From assembly GCA_026993785.1 (NCBI GenBank), contig JALWRZ010000012.1:61817-125816 (forward strand): 64,000 nucleotides of DNA, written 5' to 3'. Shown one piece after another: positions 41,599 to 52,084 of this stretch. Within the stretch, counting starts at the first letter, position 1. Each line of letters starts with the position of its first letter. A model generated the notes under the pieces. It saw only the letters and a program-made list of their open reading frames with translations, was not told the origin of the DNA and did not search any database. The position numbers and the translations under genes are program-made. The DNA comes from DHVE2 group archaeon (GTDB lineage: Archaea; Thermoplasmatota; Thermoplasmata; Thermoplasmatales; Aciduliprofundaceae).

Positions 41599-42855
41599 GT
41601 GAGGGATATGAGGAATGCAGTGATACCCAAGGATAGGATGTTTTACAAATTCGCATTCTACGGGTTTCTGAAAAATTTGAGGCTCTTTGAGCCCTTTCTC
41701 TATCTATTCCTCTTAGATGCAGGATTGAACTATGCGGAGATAGGCTCGCTCATAGCCATAAGAGAGCTCTCTGTGAATTTTCTGGAGATTCCCACAGGCG
41801 TGTATGCCGATGCCTTTGGAAGGAGGAAATCCATGCTCATGTCCATGGGCTCCTATATGCTCTCCTTTCTCATATTCTACACCTTTTCAAGCTTCTGGTT
41901 ATTCGCGGTGGCCATGGTTCTATATGCTCTTGGAGATGCATACAGAACAGGCACCCATAAGGCCATGATCCTCGAATATCTCAAGATCAAGGGGCTGAAA
42001 GATAAGAAGGTGGAATATTATGGAGCTACCCGCTCCTACTCACAGCTCGGCTCTGCTATAAACTCACTACTTGCGGCAGCCGTGGTATTCTACAGTGGGA
42101 ACTACAGGTACATTTTTCTGATAACCATACTCCCCTATATTCTAAACTTCTTCAATTTAGCCACATATCCCAAGTATTTGGATGGCGAAATTCTTGGAAA
42201 GCTGGAGAGAGGGAAAATAAAAGAGCAGGTAAAATCCACACTGCGAGACTTTGCCTACATGTTCAAAAACAGGGTCCTGCTCAAGGCCATTATGAACTCT
42301 TCCATATTTTCCGCCAGCTACGAGGCCCTGAAAGACTACCTTCAACCTGTTCTCCAGAGCTTGGCTCTCTCCCTCCCGATTTTCCTGTTCCTAAGTGGCA
42401 AGCAAAGAACTGCGGTGGTTATAGGCATAGTCTTCTTCTTCATCTACCTGCTTACAAGCTACTCATCCAAGAACGCCTATAAGCTGGTAAACCGAATAGG
42501 GAATTTAGGAAAGGCAATAAATATGACCCTCTTACTAGCGGGCATATTCATCATATTCGCAGGCTTTTTCTATCATATAGAGCTAACAGCCATATCCGTT
42601 GTATTCTTTCTCCTCATCTATGTGTTCCACAACATCAGAAGGCCTATGAATGTGGGATACATAAGCGATCAGATAAAGAGCCGTGTCATGGCCTCCGGAT
42701 TGAGCGTTGAATCTCAGGTAAAAACATTCTTGGCAGCGGCCTTCGCATTCATAATGGGAATCTTCGCGTATCTCTTTGGCGTTGGAATTGGGCTCATGCT
42801 TGTGGGTCTTATAATTCTCGCTATTTCTCCTCCATTCTTTGTGGAGCAAAAATAA
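41599..42855 (+). CDS. MFS transporter
   Basis: 418 residues, about 12 membrane helices. The loop after helix 2 reads GVYADAFGRRKSM, the MFS signature 2-3 loop, so a proton-coupled carrier is likely; the substrate is unknown. The start may be GTG 41599 or ATG 41608, the latter preceded by GTGAGGG. It follows mutS by 20 nt. Its end abuts the convergent aminopeptidase gene. Confidence 0.88.
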   Translation: MRDMRNAVIPKDRMFYKFAFYGFLKNLRLFEPFLYLFLLDAGLNYAEIGSLIAIRELSVNFLEIPTGVYADAFGRRKSMLMSMGSYMLSFLIFYTFSSFWLFAVAMVLYALGDAYRTGTHKAMILEYLKIKGLKDKKVEYYGATRSYSQLGSAINSLLAAAVVFYSGNYRYIFLITILPYILNFFNLATYPKYLDGEILGKLERGKIKEQVKSTLRDFAYMFKNRVLLKAIMNSSIFSASYEALKDYLQPVLQSLALSLPIFLFLSGKQRTAVVIGIVFFFIYLLTSYSSKNAYKLVNRIGNLGKAINMTLLLAGIFIIFAGFFYHIELTAISVVFFLLIYVFHNIRRPMNVGYISDQIKSRVMASGLSVESQVKTFLAAAFAFIMGIFAYLFGVGIGLMLVGLIILAISPPFFVEQK

Positions 42856-42859
42856 AAAA

Positions 42860-44275
42860 TTATTGAGAGAGGAAAGCGGCGTATGTGCGATAGGCGCTCC
42901 AAACATCCATTTTGCTTGCTATCTCAAAGGGTGAGTGCATACCTATAAGGCCGGGACCGATATCCACCACATCCATTCCGTATTGGGCAAAGAACTTGGC
43001 TATGGTACCTCCACCGCCTTCATCCACCTTTCCAAGCTCAGCCACCTGATAAGGGATGTGGTGCTTGGATAGAAGCGCCCTTATCTCTGACATAAATTCT
43101 GCGGTAGCCTCGCTTGCTCCGTATTTTCCACCATGACCAGTATACTTGGATATCACAACTCCATAGCCAGCCTTGGCCGCATTGGGTATATCATGAACTC
43201 CTTTAAAAAGGGGATTTATGGCCGCACTGACATCTGCGCTTATTGCCTTTGTTTTATAAAGCATCTCCAGGAACTCCACATGGGTATACCTAGGATTCAG
43301 AAGAGACGTAACCTTGGCAAGGACATATTCAAGGAAATTGCTCTGTGCCCCCACATTTCCATCGCTCCCGATTTCTTCCTTGTCGTAGAAGAACGCTATG
43401 CTTGTATATGTAGGATTATCCACTTCCAGGATTGCACGGAAAGATGTGTAAGCACAGATTCTATCATCCTGACCGTAGGCGCCTATCATGCTGCGATCGA
43501 ATCCAACGTCTCTGGGTTCTTCAGCAGGAACTATCTCTATATCTGCAGAATTGAAATCTTCCTCCACAATACCATATTTTTCATTGAGATATTTGAGAAT
43601 ATAGGCCTTCACCTTGTTCTTCACTTCCTTGTCCTCTACGGGTATATTTCCAACCACAAGCTGCAGTTCCTCCCCCTTTATCCCCTCAAACAACTTTCTG
43701 TCGCCCTGAGCCTTCCTAGCGAGATGCGGAAGTAGATCGGGAATCACGAACACAGGGTCTCCAGGATTATCCCCCACTTTTATATCGATTCTCTTTCCCT
43801 CCTTGGTATACACCACACCATGCAAAGCTAATGGTCTGGAAACCCAGTGATATTTCTTTATCCCTCCGTAGTAGTGCGTCTTAAGAAGCGCAAGAGCCGC
43901 GTCATGATCCTCCACAAGTGGGTTGGGCTTCAAATCCATACGGGGCGAGTCAATATGGGAAACCACAAGTCTGAATCCCTCGTAGGGCTTCTTGCCCACG
44001 ACTCCAAGAGCAAGGGACTTGCCCCTGTTTTCGATGTAGAACTTATCACCCACGCTTAAGGTCTTTGCTTTCCTTAAGTTCTTAAATCCTCTTTTCTCAG
44101 CCTCTTTCACCATGAACTCCACAGCTTCCCTCTCTGTCTTGACCTCCTTCAGAAAATTCTTGTAATCCTCCGCAAATTTCATTGCCTCCTTTATTTCCTT
44201 TTTCTTCAGGGCAAGCCACATGCTCTCCTTTTTCATTCCATATTTCTCCTCAATGTTCTCTTTCTTTTTTGCCAT
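42860..44275 (-). CDS. M18 family aminopeptidase
   Basis: 471 residues, a cytoplasmic zinc aminopeptidase of the aspartyl aminopeptidase/DAP family. Metal and catalytic motifs are visible: SHIDSPR near residue 110, GAYGQDDRICAY, FFYDKEEIGSDG and, near the end, GMHSPFEIASKMDV. Probably completes degradation of peptides. A GAGGTGAT ribosome site precedes the ATG and a TATA box lies at 44323-44330. Confidence 0.93.
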   Translation of the reverse strand: MAKKKENIEEKYGMKKESMWLALKKKEIKEAMKFAEDYKNFLKEVKTEREAVEFMVKEAEKRGFKNLRKAKTLSVGDKFYIENRGKSLALGVVGKKPYEGFRLVVSHIDSPRMDLKPNPLVEDHDAALALLKTHYYGGIKKYHWVSRPLALHGVVYTKEGKRIDIKVGDNPGDPVFVIPDLLPHLARKAQGDRKLFEGIKGEELQLVVGNIPVEDKEVKNKVKAYILKYLNEKYGIVEEDFNSADIEIVPAEEPRDVGFDRSMIGAYGQDDRICAYTSFRAILEVDNPTYTSIAFFYDKEEIGSDGNVGAQSNFLEYVLAKVTSLLNPRYTHVEFLEMLYKTKAISADVSAAINPLFKGVHDIPNAAKAGYGVVISKYTGHGGKYGASEATAEFMSEIRALLSKHHIPYQVAELGKVDEGGGGTIAKFFAQYGMDVVDIGPGLIGMHSPFEIASKMDVWSAYRTYAAFLSQ

Positions 44276-44322
44276 ATATAATCACCTCTGAAATGTAATT
44301 TGCATGAGAATACATCTATGCA

Positions 44323-44330
44323 ATTTAAAA
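44323..44330 (-). promoter_or_regulatory. TATA box of the M18 aminopeptidase gene
   Basis: TTTTAAAT; start expected near 44300, with a leader of about 25 nt carrying GAGGTGAT. Confidence 0.5.
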
Positions 44331-44359
44331 CTTATGGAGATCGCGCCTCCTGATATTTT

Positions 44360-45175
44360 TTACCGCTCCACCTTTATAGCTGCGTATCCAACCACATCCG
44401 GCATAGATTGAACATCGCCACTGGTGGCATATTTCAAAAGCTTACCCCTGCCTCCTGTGGCTGTAAGCATGGCTGCTACAGGGCCATAACCACACATGCT
44501 TATCCTGTAACGATAAATCACATCATATAGTCCACGAACATCACCATTCACAATCTTCTCTATGGCTCTGGCATCATTTCTATACGCCATATCCTTGGGT
44601 ACATAGTGGGAGAAATCGGAGGATGCAATAATCACCACATCCCTGCCATCTATGGCTTCTTTTAGCACCTCTCCAAGCTCCACAGCCACCTCATATTCCT
44701 GAGAAAGCATGGTGATAGGCACAAATTTTATCTCCCTCTTAAGAAATTGCAGGAACGGCAGCTGAACTTCAATGCTATGCTCGTATCTATGCGCCGAGGA
44801 ATCTATGTCCACAAGCTCCTTCGCAATTTCTCTGGCAAGCTCCTTATCCACCTTTACCACGCCGTAGGGAGTAAGAAAGTCCTCCAGGGTCAATGCTACA
44901 GGGGAACCCAAACCATAATGGTTGGGACCTATTATTATAAAGCTCTCGGGAAAACCGTCCTTGGCAAGCTCATAATAGAAATGGGCCGCTATAGGCCCCG
45001 AGAAAATGTAGCCTGCATGGGGCACTACACCACCCTTAATCCTTCGTGCCCCATCCTGCACAAGATTTGGCACTTCCCCCGGGCCCAAGGGGTGTAGATA
45101 AAGCTCTCTGATGAGGATATCCAGCCCCTCTTTCTCCGCAGGATAAAACTGTCCTGCAACTGCCGGATGCCTCAT
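44360..45175 (-). CDS. MEMO family protein
   Basis: 271 residues of the MEMO1 family. Conserved features: [11 protein letters not shown] at the start, [30 protein letters not shown] and SSDFSHY. The family is related to metal-dependent dioxygenases; archaeal function is unknown. It overlaps rpsB by 4 nt, and the eno-rpsB-memo order is common in euryarchaea. Confidence 0.93.
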   Translation of the reverse strand: MRHPAVAGQFYPAEKEGLDILIRELYLHPLGPGEVPNLVQDGARRIKGGVVPHAGYIFSGPIAAHFYYELAKDGFPESFIIIGPNHYGLGSPVALTLEDFLTPYGVVKVDKELAREIAKELVDIDSSAHRYEHSIEVQLPFLQFLKREIKFVPITMLSQEYEVAVELGEVLKEAIDGRDVVIIASSDFSHYVPKDMAYRNDARAIEKIVNGDVRGLYDVIYRYRISMCGYGPVAAMLTATGGRGKLLKYATSGDVQSMPDVVGYAAIKVER

Positions 45176-45771
45176 AGCGGTGCCTCGAAGTCTTCCACCG
45201 AGTACTTGAAATCCTCGTTCTTCTTTATTTCGCCCCGCTCCTTGAGTATTTCTCTGGCCAGCAGCCAGTATACAAGAGCGAGGGACCTGCGACCTTTGTT
45301 GTTTGCCGGAATAACCAGGTCAACATAACTTGTACGATTATTCGCATCGCACAAAGCAACCACAGGTATCCTTGACTTTACCGCCTCCTTCAAAGCTTGA
45401 GAATCTGCTGCGGGATCATTTATGAATATCACGCTTGGTTCAATGTAAGTAGGAAGCTGCGGATTTGTAAGCGTGCCGGGAATAAATCTACCTGCTACAA
45501 CCTTAGCGCCGCCGATTGCCTGTGCAAACATGGTCGCTGGTTTCTGGCCATACTGACGCTGTGCCACAACCAGAATCTCCTCGGGTGGGTAGCGAGCCAA
45601 GAATTTGGCCGCAATCCTTATCCTCTCATCGGTCTTCTTTATATCCAGGATGTAAAGTCCATCGCTTCTAACCTTGTAGATGAATTTCATCATGTCCTTG
45701 TTTTTCACCTGCGTTCCTATATGCACACCGGCTGTTAGATACACATTTTCTTCCACAAGCAACTCTCCCAT
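45172..45771 (-). CDS. rpsB: 30S ribosomal protein uS2
   Basis: 199 residues from ATG 45771, preceded by GAGGTGAG. S2 features include [10 protein letters not shown] near residue 20, [19 protein letters not shown] and a final [15 protein letters not shown]. The GTG at 45777 overlapping the enolase stop is a less likely start. It sits in the enolase-S2-MEMO operon. Confidence 0.95.
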   Translation of the reverse strand: MGELLVEENVYLTAGVHIGTQVKNKDMMKFIYKVRSDGLYILDIKKTDERIRIAAKFLARYPPEEILVVAQRQYGQKPATMFAQAIGGAKVVAGRFIPGTLTNPQLPTYIEPSVIFINDPAADSQALKEAVKSRIPVVALCDANNRTSYVDLVIPANNKGRRSLALVYWLLAREILKERGEIKKNEDFKYSVEDFEAPL

Positions 45772-45773
45772 TA

Positions 45774-46979
45774 TCACTCACCTCTTATCTCTTCCTCTAT
45801 CCTAATAAGCTCATTAAGCTTTGCCGTTCTCTCTCCACCAATAGCGCCAGTCTTTATGAATTCGCAGCCAAAAGCAACACCTATATGCGCTATACTCGTA
45901 TCACATGTCTCTCCGCTCCTGTGGGATATTACCGTGGCATAACCGTTCTCCTTCGCATATCTTATCGCATTTACAGTATCCGTCAGGGTGCCTATCTGAT
46001 TGGGCTTTATTAGGACTGCATTGGCTGCGCCTTTTTCCACACCCATCTTGATCCTTTCCACATTGGTAACAAAGAGATCATCACCCACTACGTAGGCGAG
46101 ATGCCCGATTCTCCTGGTAAGCTCTGCAAAACCTTCAAAGTCCTCTTCATGGAGAGGATCTTCCACTATGTATACTCCATAATCGCGAACAAGAGATTCC
46201 ACAAAATCGATCTGCTCATCGCGACTCTTCTCTCCGTCCCTATAAATGTATTTTCCGTCCTTGTAAAAAGAATTTGCCGCGAAATCCAGCGCGGGACGAA
46301 TATCTATCCCATATTCATTTTTTACCTCTTCTATGGCTTCCACCACAAGCTCTAAAGCTTCTATATCACCCATGGGAGCAACCCATGCCTTCTCATCTCC
46401 CAATCCTATGGAGAGGTTAGGAAATCTTTCTCTTAACTTCTTTCCAAGAACCCTATGAACCTCTGCATTGGCAAACACATTATCCTTGGCACTATCGCTC
46501 AGCGGAACTGCGAGCATCTCCTGAATGGTGGTGCCACCCACCGCATGCTTGCCCCCTCCTAAAACATTGCCCACAGGTTTGGGAAGCTTTCTGGCATATA
46601 TCCCGCCAAGATACTGATAGAACGATAGCCCCAAAGAATTCGCAGCAGCCTTTGCCACCGCTAGGGACACAGCCACAGCTATGTTTCCACCCAGCATGGA
46701 GAAATCCCGGGTTCCATCTATCTCATGAAGCATAGCGTCTATATCTTCCTGCTGTGTGGCATCCATACCTATTAGATTGTCCATCCTGTCTTTGAAATAC
46801 TTGATTCCCACATCTATACCGCCGGCAGGATAGGCTTTTACCTCATGAAGCCCGGTGGATTTGCCAGCAGGAGCTGCAGCTCTACCGTAACCGCTCAGGG
46901 TATATACCTCCACCTCCACCGTGGGATTGCCTCTCGAATCCAGTATTTTCCTTATAACGATATCCTCTATGAGTGTCAT
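45774..46979 (-). CDS. eno: Enolase
   Basis: 401 residues. Converts 2-phosphoglycerate to phosphoenolpyruvate, the step after the glycerate kinase product. Motifs: [11 protein letters not shown] at the start, the metal-binding regions [10 protein letters not shown] and VGDDLFVTN, the catalytic Lys in LIKPNQIG, and [10 protein letters not shown]. The leader of about 18 nt has GAGGTGTG; a TATA box lies at 47019-47026. First gene of eno-rpsB-memo. Confidence 0.96.
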   Translation of the reverse strand: MTLIEDIVIRKILDSRGNPTVEVEVYTLSGYGRAAAPAGKSTGLHEVKAYPAGGIDVGIKYFKDRMDNLIGMDATQQEDIDAMLHEIDGTRDFSMLGGNIAVAVSLAVAKAAANSLGLSFYQYLGGIYARKLPKPVGNVLGGGKHAVGGTTIQEMLAVPLSDSAKDNVFANAEVHRVLGKKLRERFPNLSIGLGDEKAWVAPMGDIEALELVVEAIEEVKNEYGIDIRPALDFAANSFYKDGKYIYRDGEKSRDEQIDFVESLVRDYGVYIVEDPLHEEDFEGFAELTRRIGHLAYVVGDDLFVTNVERIKMGVEKGAANAVLIKPNQIGTLTDTVNAIRYAKENGYATVISHRSGETCDTSIAHIGVAFGCEFIKTGAIGGERTAKLNELIRIEEEIRGE

Positions 46980-47018
46980 CCAAACACACCTCTTTAAAAG
47001 GGCTTATGTGTATCACAT

Positions 47019-47047
47019 ATTTAAAGTTTGCAAAATTATTTTTAAAA
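47019..47047. promoter_or_regulatory. Divergent TATA boxes for eno (-) and the 137-residue gene (+)
   Basis: CTTTAAAT on the minus strand (47019-47026) serves eno with a short leader. TTTTAAAA (47040-47047) is centred about 24 nt before ATG 47067 and implies a leaderless message. Confidence 0.5.
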
Positions 47048-47066
47048 GCTTTTCATTTGCTTTCTT

Positions 47067-47480
47067 ATGGAGCTTATGAGCACCAACGCCAAGGGAAAAA
47101 ACATACGAGGAAGAAAGCTACTAATCTACGGTACATGCGTGGATGAAACTCCAAATTTTCTTGAGAATTTCGCGGATTACACGCATCTATCCTTCTGTCC
47201 CGAGAGAGTGCATATAAATATGGCATTTTACAAACTCGTCGCCATGTTTTCTGTTGCTAAAGAGGCGGTGATACTCACCAAAGATGGTTCACCACATTGT
47301 GTGCAGCTACATTACATAGCTCAGGAGGTTCTAAAATATTCTGAAAGAAAAATACCGCTTCGACACTATGTAATAAGCGATGGCAAGCTGGTTGAGATAG
47401 AGCCTGAAGATATCAAGCTCTCCCGGTATCTTTCAAAAATAAGAAAATTGAGATTATCGGAACTTGGGTCTCATAGATAG
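47067..47480 (+). CDS. Small conserved-looking protein, unknown (137 residues)
   Basis: A soluble protein with four cysteines (YGTC, LSFC, SPHC region) and a central segment [17 protein letters not shown] that looks like a conserved motif. A redox or metal role is possible because of the Cys and His, but no family is certain. ATG 47067 fits a leaderless start; ATG 47076 is an alternative. Its last 27 nt overlap the convergent thrS end. Confidence 0.7.
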   Translation: MELMSTNAKGKNIRGRKLLIYGTCVDETPNFLENFADYTHLSFCPERVHINMAFYKLVAMFSVAKEAVILTKDGSPHCVQLHYIAQEVLKYSERKIPLRHYVISDGKLVEIEPEDIKLSRYLSKIRKLRLSELGSHR

Positions 47481-49298
47481 AAGCTCTGGAAGAGGTAGCT
47501 TTCTCCTTGGCTTTCCTTCCATCTTCTGCAGGATTTCTCTCTTGAGCGATGCTCTCTCCATCTCCCTGACTCCATCGCCCCTAATCCTTACAGTTACCTT
47601 TCCACTCTTCATCTCTTTTTCTCCTATCACTACAATGTAGGGGATCCATTCCATCTCGGCCTCTCTGATCTTCTTGGAAACACTCATATCCCGGTCATCC
47701 ACATCTGCCCTTATTCCTTCCCTCTTCAACTCGTTCATGAAATCTATGGAGCAGCCCAAGAAACTGTCGCTAACGGGTATAATTCTAACCTGCGTGGGAG
47801 AGAGCCATAGGGGAAGCATGGGCTTCTTTCCCCGGCGTGAGTCCATGTAGGCCTTTTCCAGCATGGCGTAAATAACACGCTCCACGGCACCGCTGGGCGA
47901 GTAGTGCAGGATGTAGGGATACTTCTTCTCACCCTCCTCATCATAGTAGGTGATCCCGTATCTCTTGGCGTTTTCCACATCAATCTGCACGGTGCTGAGA
48001 GCCGCCGCTTTGTTCATGGCATCTACAAAATTGAATTCGAACTTGAGAACGAAGTAGAAGAAGCGTTCATCCCACATTTGTATGAGGACAGGTCTGTTAA
48101 CTATCTCCACCAGCGACTTGATGAACTCTTTATTCTCTTCGTAGAAATCGCGGGTGAAGCGAATTGCGACTTCGTAATCTCCCAGCTCGAGGCCAAAATC
48201 TTTCAGAATGTCTATGGCCAGGGAATACTGATTCTTGAACTCTTCCATTGCCTGATGTATATCCGCTGTTAATGTATGCATATCCGGCATGGTGAAAGCC
48301 CTTAACCTCCTTAATCCCACAAGCTCCCCTTTCTGCTCCCTTCTGAAGGAATACTTGGCAAGCTCATATATCTTTATAGGCATATGCTTGTAGGAAAAGG
48401 TGGCATCATGCATTATCAAAAACTGCCCGAAGCAGGCCGCAAATCTCAGAAAATATTTGTTTTTGCCACTGAGCACGATATACTGTCTTGCCGGAAAGCG
48501 ATTTAGATAGCTCTTAAGCGAAGGATGCTCATAATCGTACATTATGGGTGTTTCCACTTCCATGGCACCATAATCTAACACACGGGATTCTACATAATCT
48601 TCGATCAGGGCCTTTATAAGCTTCCCCTTGGGATAGTATCTCATGTTTCCAGAATCGCTTCCCGGCTCATAGTCTGCGATTTCCAGCTTCTGCATAAGCT
48701 CCACATGGGGCGGTATCTGCCTAACCGCCCTGCTCCCCGAAATCTCGTAATCTGCAAACTTCTTCAAATTGGGATACTTGGAAAAATCGAAATCATCTAT
48801 CTCGTGCATCGCCCCATCAGGAGTCATAATGTACCAATAGGTAGTCCTTTTCTCCGCCTTAAGCGCCTCGCTCTCTTCCTCCTTCTCCTCTCCTTCACCC
48901 CTAATCTCCTTGCTTAACTCACTGAGGGGATGACCCTTGCACGATATCACGAAGCTTTTGTACCAACCGAAGGGCGCACGATGTACCTCATATTCCGAGG
49001 ATAGCCTTTCCTCCAAGGACTTGAGAACTTCCAGGGCCTCTTGGGGCTCCGCAAGATTGCTGCTCAAATGGGCATAGGGATAAAGAACAAGCCTTACAAC
49101 ATTGAGTTTTTGTGCAACATCCTTTATCTCCTCCGATGCCTTATCCACTATGCCCCTATCTCCCTTCTCAACGCTTATAAAGGCTACGAGGCATTCTTCG
49201 TATCTCTCCTTTCTCCTCTCAATCTCCTCTGCAGATTTCATAGCCTTCTCTCTGGCCTCAAACTCTATGAAGTCGGCATGAATGAAAAGCACACGCAT
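47454..49298 (-). CDS. thrS: Threonyl-tRNA synthetase, archaeal type
   Basis: 614 residues. The first 140 form the archaeal editing domain related to D-aminoacyl-tRNA deacylase ([15 protein letters not shown]), which removes mischarged serine. The class II core follows, with RYYPKGK as a motif 1 region, [18 protein letters not shown] (motif 2) and a C-terminal anticodon-binding domain (VRIIPVSD). A TATA box at 49321-49328 centred 26 nt from the ATG indicates a leaderless message. No second truncated ThrRS is seen. Confidence 0.96.
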   Translation of the reverse strand: MRVLFIHADFIEFEAREKAMKSAEEIERRKERYEECLVAFISVEKGDRGIVDKASEEIKDVAQKLNVVRLVLYPYAHLSSNLAEPQEALEVLKSLEERLSSEYEVHRAPFGWYKSFVISCKGHPLSELSKEIRGEGEEKEEESEALKAEKRTTYWYIMTPDGAMHEIDDFDFSKYPNLKKFADYEISGSRAVRQIPPHVELMQKLEIADYEPGSDSGNMRYYPKGKLIKALIEDYVESRVLDYGAMEVETPIMYDYEHPSLKSYLNRFPARQYIVLSGKNKYFLRFAACFGQFLIMHDATFSYKHMPIKIYELAKYSFRREQKGELVGLRRLRAFTMPDMHTLTADIHQAMEEFKNQYSLAIDILKDFGLELGDYEVAIRFTRDFYEENKEFIKSLVEIVNRPVLIQMWDERFFYFVLKFEFNFVDAMNKAAALSTVQIDVENAKRYGITYYDEEGEKKYPYILHYSPSGAVERVIYAMLEKAYMDSRRGKKPMLPLWLSPTQVRIIPVSDSFLGCSIDFMNELKREGIRADVDDRDMSVSKKIREAEMEWIPYIVVIGEKEMKSGKVTVRIRGDGVREMERASLKREILQKMEGKPRRKLPLPELLSMRPKFR

Positions 49299-49320
49299 AG
49301 GAAGGTAATTTTAGTTTTTG

Positions 49321-49328
49321 TATAAAAA
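49321..49328 (-). promoter_or_regulatory. TATA box of thrS
   Basis: TTTTTATA on the minus strand, 26 nt from the ATG; leaderless spacing. Confidence 0.55.
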
Positions 49329-49442
49329 CATATCCTCTCCACCTCCTGAATTGGTATGAGTTCCTCCTTCTATTTTATCTATCTCCGCCAACTTATTACT
49401 TAGAGTGGCAGGAAAATATCTCGCTGGATGGCTAGGGAAAAT

Positions 49443-49450
49443 ATTATATC
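49443..49450 (+). promoter_or_regulatory. TATA box of the PhoU/TrkA-C gene pair
   Basis: ATTATATC, centred 27 nt before ATG 49474; leaderless spacing. Confidence 0.5.
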
Positions 49451-49473
49451 TCACCATTTTCTACGGCTAAATA

Positions 49474-50046
49474 ATGGAAACTGTGAAAGACCTGCTGGTG
49501 GAAATCAAGGAAAAATCGGAGCTTATCGTGGACCTCGCCTATTCCGCCTTAATCCTGGACAGCGAAGATATGGCCAAGGAGGTAGAAACCCTGGAGAAGG
49601 AGATAGGAGAACTGACCTATAAGATTAAGATTTCAACCATGCTCGCTGCTAATAATCCCGAGGAGGCTGAGCAGCTTGCAGGTATACTTCAGGTAGCCGA
49701 GGCGTCGAAAAATTTAGCCAACGCTGCCACGGATATAGTTTATCTCCTGGACATAGATATAAGCAACCGACCTTTCCTGCCAAGCCTGTTTCTAAATGCG
49801 GATGAAAAGATACATGCGGTAAAAATATATCCCAATTCCACCATTGTGGATAGAAAAATAGGGGAGCTTAATATAGAGAAGGAAACAGGGGTAAGGGTTA
49901 TCGCCATAAAGAGGGGCAGAAGATGGATTTATGATCCGGAGGATTATGTTCGCATAAAAGCAGATGACATTCTTATAATCAGAGGCACAGAAGACGGATA
50001 TAATTTCCTGGAAAGGGTTGCAAGGGGGGAGGAGAGTTGGGATTAG
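49474..50046 (+). CDS. PhoU-like/TrkA-C (RCK_C) protein 1
   Basis: 190 residues. Residues 1-105 form PhoU-like helices (SELIVDLAYSALIL, AAEQLAG-type repeats). Residues 110-185 form a TrkA-C ligand-binding domain (GVRVIAIKRGRRWIYDP, DDILIIRG). Archaeal proteins of this layout regulate cation channels or transporters and bind small ligands. It is followed by a paralogue with which it probably pairs; no transporter gene is adjacent in this window. Confidence 0.85.
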   Translation: METVKDLLVEIKEKSELIVDLAYSALILDSEDMAKEVETLEKEIGELTYKIKISTMLAANNPEEAEQLAGILQVAEASKNLANAATDIVYLLDIDISNRPFLPSLFLNADEKIHAVKIYPNSTIVDRKIGELNIEKETGVRVIAIKRGRRWIYDPEDYVRIKADDILIIRGTEDGYNFLERVARGEESWD

Positions 50047-50606
50047 GTGAGATGCTGATTCAGATGAAGAATATATCAGAGCTCATGGTTGATCTTGCCT
50101 ATTCAGCGCTTATTTTCAACAACAAGGAGATAGCTGAGGAGGTTAAATATTTGGAGGAAAAGATAGACGAGACCTACTACAAGTTGCAGGAAGCAGCAAT
50201 ACAGAAAGCAATAGAAGATCGAAATCCTTCAGCCGCTCTGATCCTCATAAGGCTTGCCACGAGTATAGAAGCCATATCGGATGCTGCGGTGGAAATAGCC
50301 GATGTGGTGCTACGGAATGTGCCACCCCATCCCGTGCTACTTGAGAGCATAAAAGAGAGCGATATAACAATAACTAGGGCCACGGTAAAAGAAGGAAGTG
50401 TGCTGGCCAACAAGACCCTTGGAGAACTGAATCTGGCCAGTGAAACAGGTATGTGGGTTCTTGCAATAAAAAGAAAAGAGCATTGGATTTTCGGACCCAC
50501 AGAGAATACCAAGATTCTAGTTGGGGATATTCTACTGGCGAAAGGACCCATAGAAGGTGTGCCACATTTCCAGAAGCTTTGTTCCGGCGAGGATAAGAAG
50601 ATTTAA
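50037..50606 (+). CDS. PhoU-like/TrkA-C (RCK_C) protein 2
   Basis: 189 residues, a paralogue of the preceding protein with the same two domains (SELMVDLAYSALIF; GMWVLAIKRKEHWIFGP; GDILLAKG). The start may be TTG 50037, four nt after GGAGG, or ATG 50052. It overlaps the previous gene, so the two are coupled and likely form a heteromer. Its end overlaps the promoter of the next gene. Confidence 0.84.
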   Translation: MGLGEMLIQMKNISELMVDLAYSALIFNNKEIAEEVKYLEEKIDETYYKLQEAAIQKAIEDRNPSAALILIRLATSIEAISDAAVEIADVVLRNVPPHPVLLESIKESDITITRATVKEGSVLANKTLGELNLASETGMWVLAIKRKEHWIFGPTENTKILVGDILLAKGPIEGVPHFQKLCSGEDKKI

Positions 50607-50609
50607 ATA
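50602..50609 (+). promoter_or_regulatory. TATA box of the beta-CASP ribonuclease, inside the end of the previous gene
   Basis: TTTAAATA centred 28 nt before ATG 50634, which supports that ATG over the in-frame start at 50613. Confidence 0.55.
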
Positions 50610-50633
50610 GGAGTGGCGATAAACCCTCCCACA

Positions 50634-51875
50634 ATGGGTTATGAGATAGAGGCGCAGTTCTTAGGCGGTGCTGAAGAAATAGGAAGCTTGGGGCTTTACC
50701 TCCGGTTAGGTGAGCTTAGATTATTATTTGAATACGGGCTTACTCCATCAAAACCGCCTGCATATCCGGCGCCTGCGCCTCCTGTGGATTCCGTATTTCT
50801 CACCCATGTTCACCTTGACCATTCGGGCATGTTGCCAAGATTGACGACGGAGTATGATGTTAATGTTTATGCCACCCTTCCCACCATTGCTGTGCTCCCT
50901 CTCCTTCTAAATGATACAATAAAGGTCGCTGACCTGGAAGGCTTTCCCATACCCTATCAGAAGGAAGAGATAGAGAATTTAATGGACAATATGATTCCCA
51001 TAGACTACGGAAAGAGCATAGAGCTGGGAAGCATAGAGGTCGTGCCTCATAACGCGGGCCATATACCAGGAAGTGCCATGTATGAGATAAAGAACGAGAA
51101 AAGCATACTTTTTACCGGGGATATACAGACGGTGAATACCCATCTTGTATGGGGCAGCAAACCCGTGAAAACTGATATACTTATTATGGAAAGCACCTAT
51201 GCCGGGAGGGAGCATCCAAAGAGGGATGAGGTAGAAAAGGAATTTCTCGAGAAAATAGATGAGGTAGTGGGCAGGGGAGGAAAGGCCATAATACCCGCAT
51301 TTGCCGTGGGCAGAACCCAGGAGGTCATGCTCATTCTAGCCAAGAGTGACCATGAAATCTGGGTTGATGGAATGGGTAGATTTGTTACCAACTTCTTTCT
51401 CCAATATCCACAATATCTGAAATCAGGAAAGAAGCTAAAGAAGGCTAGGAACAAAATGAACATTGTTAAAAGGAGAAGCGATCGCAGAAAAGCGCTAAAA
51501 GGCGAAGTTATCGTGGCCACCAGTGGAATGCTTGAGGGAGGCCCGGTGCTTCATTATATCAATCATCTTAAGAATGACCCTAAAAGTGCGATTCTGCTTA
51601 CAGGCTACCAGGTGGAAGGAACCAATGGGAGATTGCTTATGGACCGCGGAATTCTTGAGCTATACGGTATAAAAGAAAAAATCGATACAGAGGTTTCATT
51701 CTTTGACTTTTCGGCTCATGCGGGACACAGCGAGCTTATAGACTTCGCAGAAAGATGTTCACCGGAGAAAATAGTGCTTATGCATGGAGATAACAGAGAA
51801 GCTCTGGCCAAAGAATTGAAAGAGAGAGATTTCGATGTGATTATGCCAAAAAATGAAGAAAGGTTTTTCCTATAA
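50634..51875 (+). CDS. Beta-CASP metallo-beta-lactamase ribonuclease (aCPSF2-like)
   Basis: 413 residues from ATG 50634. Metallo-beta-lactamase motifs are HVHLDH near residue 57, PHNAGHIPGSAM, FTGDIQ and ESTYAGR. The beta-CASP part has IPAFAVGRTQEV, TSGMLEGGP and FSAHAGH near the end. Without N-terminal KH domains it fits aCPSF2/RNase J-like archaeal proteins that process or degrade RNA using zinc. Leaderless start inferred from the TATA box. Confidence 0.9.
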   Translation: MGYEIEAQFLGGAEEIGSLGLYLRLGELRLLFEYGLTPSKPPAYPAPAPPVDSVFLTHVHLDHSGMLPRLTTEYDVNVYATLPTIAVLPLLLNDTIKVADLEGFPIPYQKEEIENLMDNMIPIDYGKSIELGSIEVVPHNAGHIPGSAMYEIKNEKSILFTGDIQTVNTHLVWGSKPVKTDILIMESTYAGREHPKRDEVEKEFLEKIDEVVGRGGKAIIPAFAVGRTQEVMLILAKSDHEIWVDGMGRFVTNFFLQYPQYLKSGKKLKKARNKMNIVKRRSDRRKALKGEVIVATSGMLEGGPVLHYINHLKNDPKSAILLTGYQVEGTNGRLLMDRGILELYGIKEKIDTEVSFFDFSAHAGHSELIDFAERCSPEKIVLMHGDNREALAKELKERDFDVIMPKNEERFFL

Positions 51876-52052
51876 CTACTGAGCTTTTCTCTTAACTGTT
51901 ATGGGTATTGCACCTTTTTTAAACTCGTACATGGCGATATCCAGAGGATCTATGAGGTCCTCAGGGACATGAATTAAAATGGGCGCCCCCATCGAAATCT
52001 GCAGGGCTCGGGCACCTATTATTCGTGCAATTTCAAATCTTGTGTACTCCAT
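51876..52052 (-). CDS. rpoK: RNA polymerase subunit K (Rpb6/omega homologue)
   Basis: 58 residues from ATG 52052, preceded by GGTGAT. The whole protein matches the RpoK core: [20 protein letters not shown], then [21 protein letters not shown]. It anchors the largest polymerase subunit. In many euryarchaea rpoK lies beside rpoN and eno; here it is alone, 5 kb from eno, converging on the ribonuclease gene. Confidence 0.93.
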   Translation of the reverse strand: MEYTRFEIARIIGARALQISMGAPILIHVPEDLIDPLDIAMYEFKKGAIPITVKRKAQ

Positions 52053-52084
52053 AAAAATCACCGCAAGCCGTTTATTGTGTTTTC

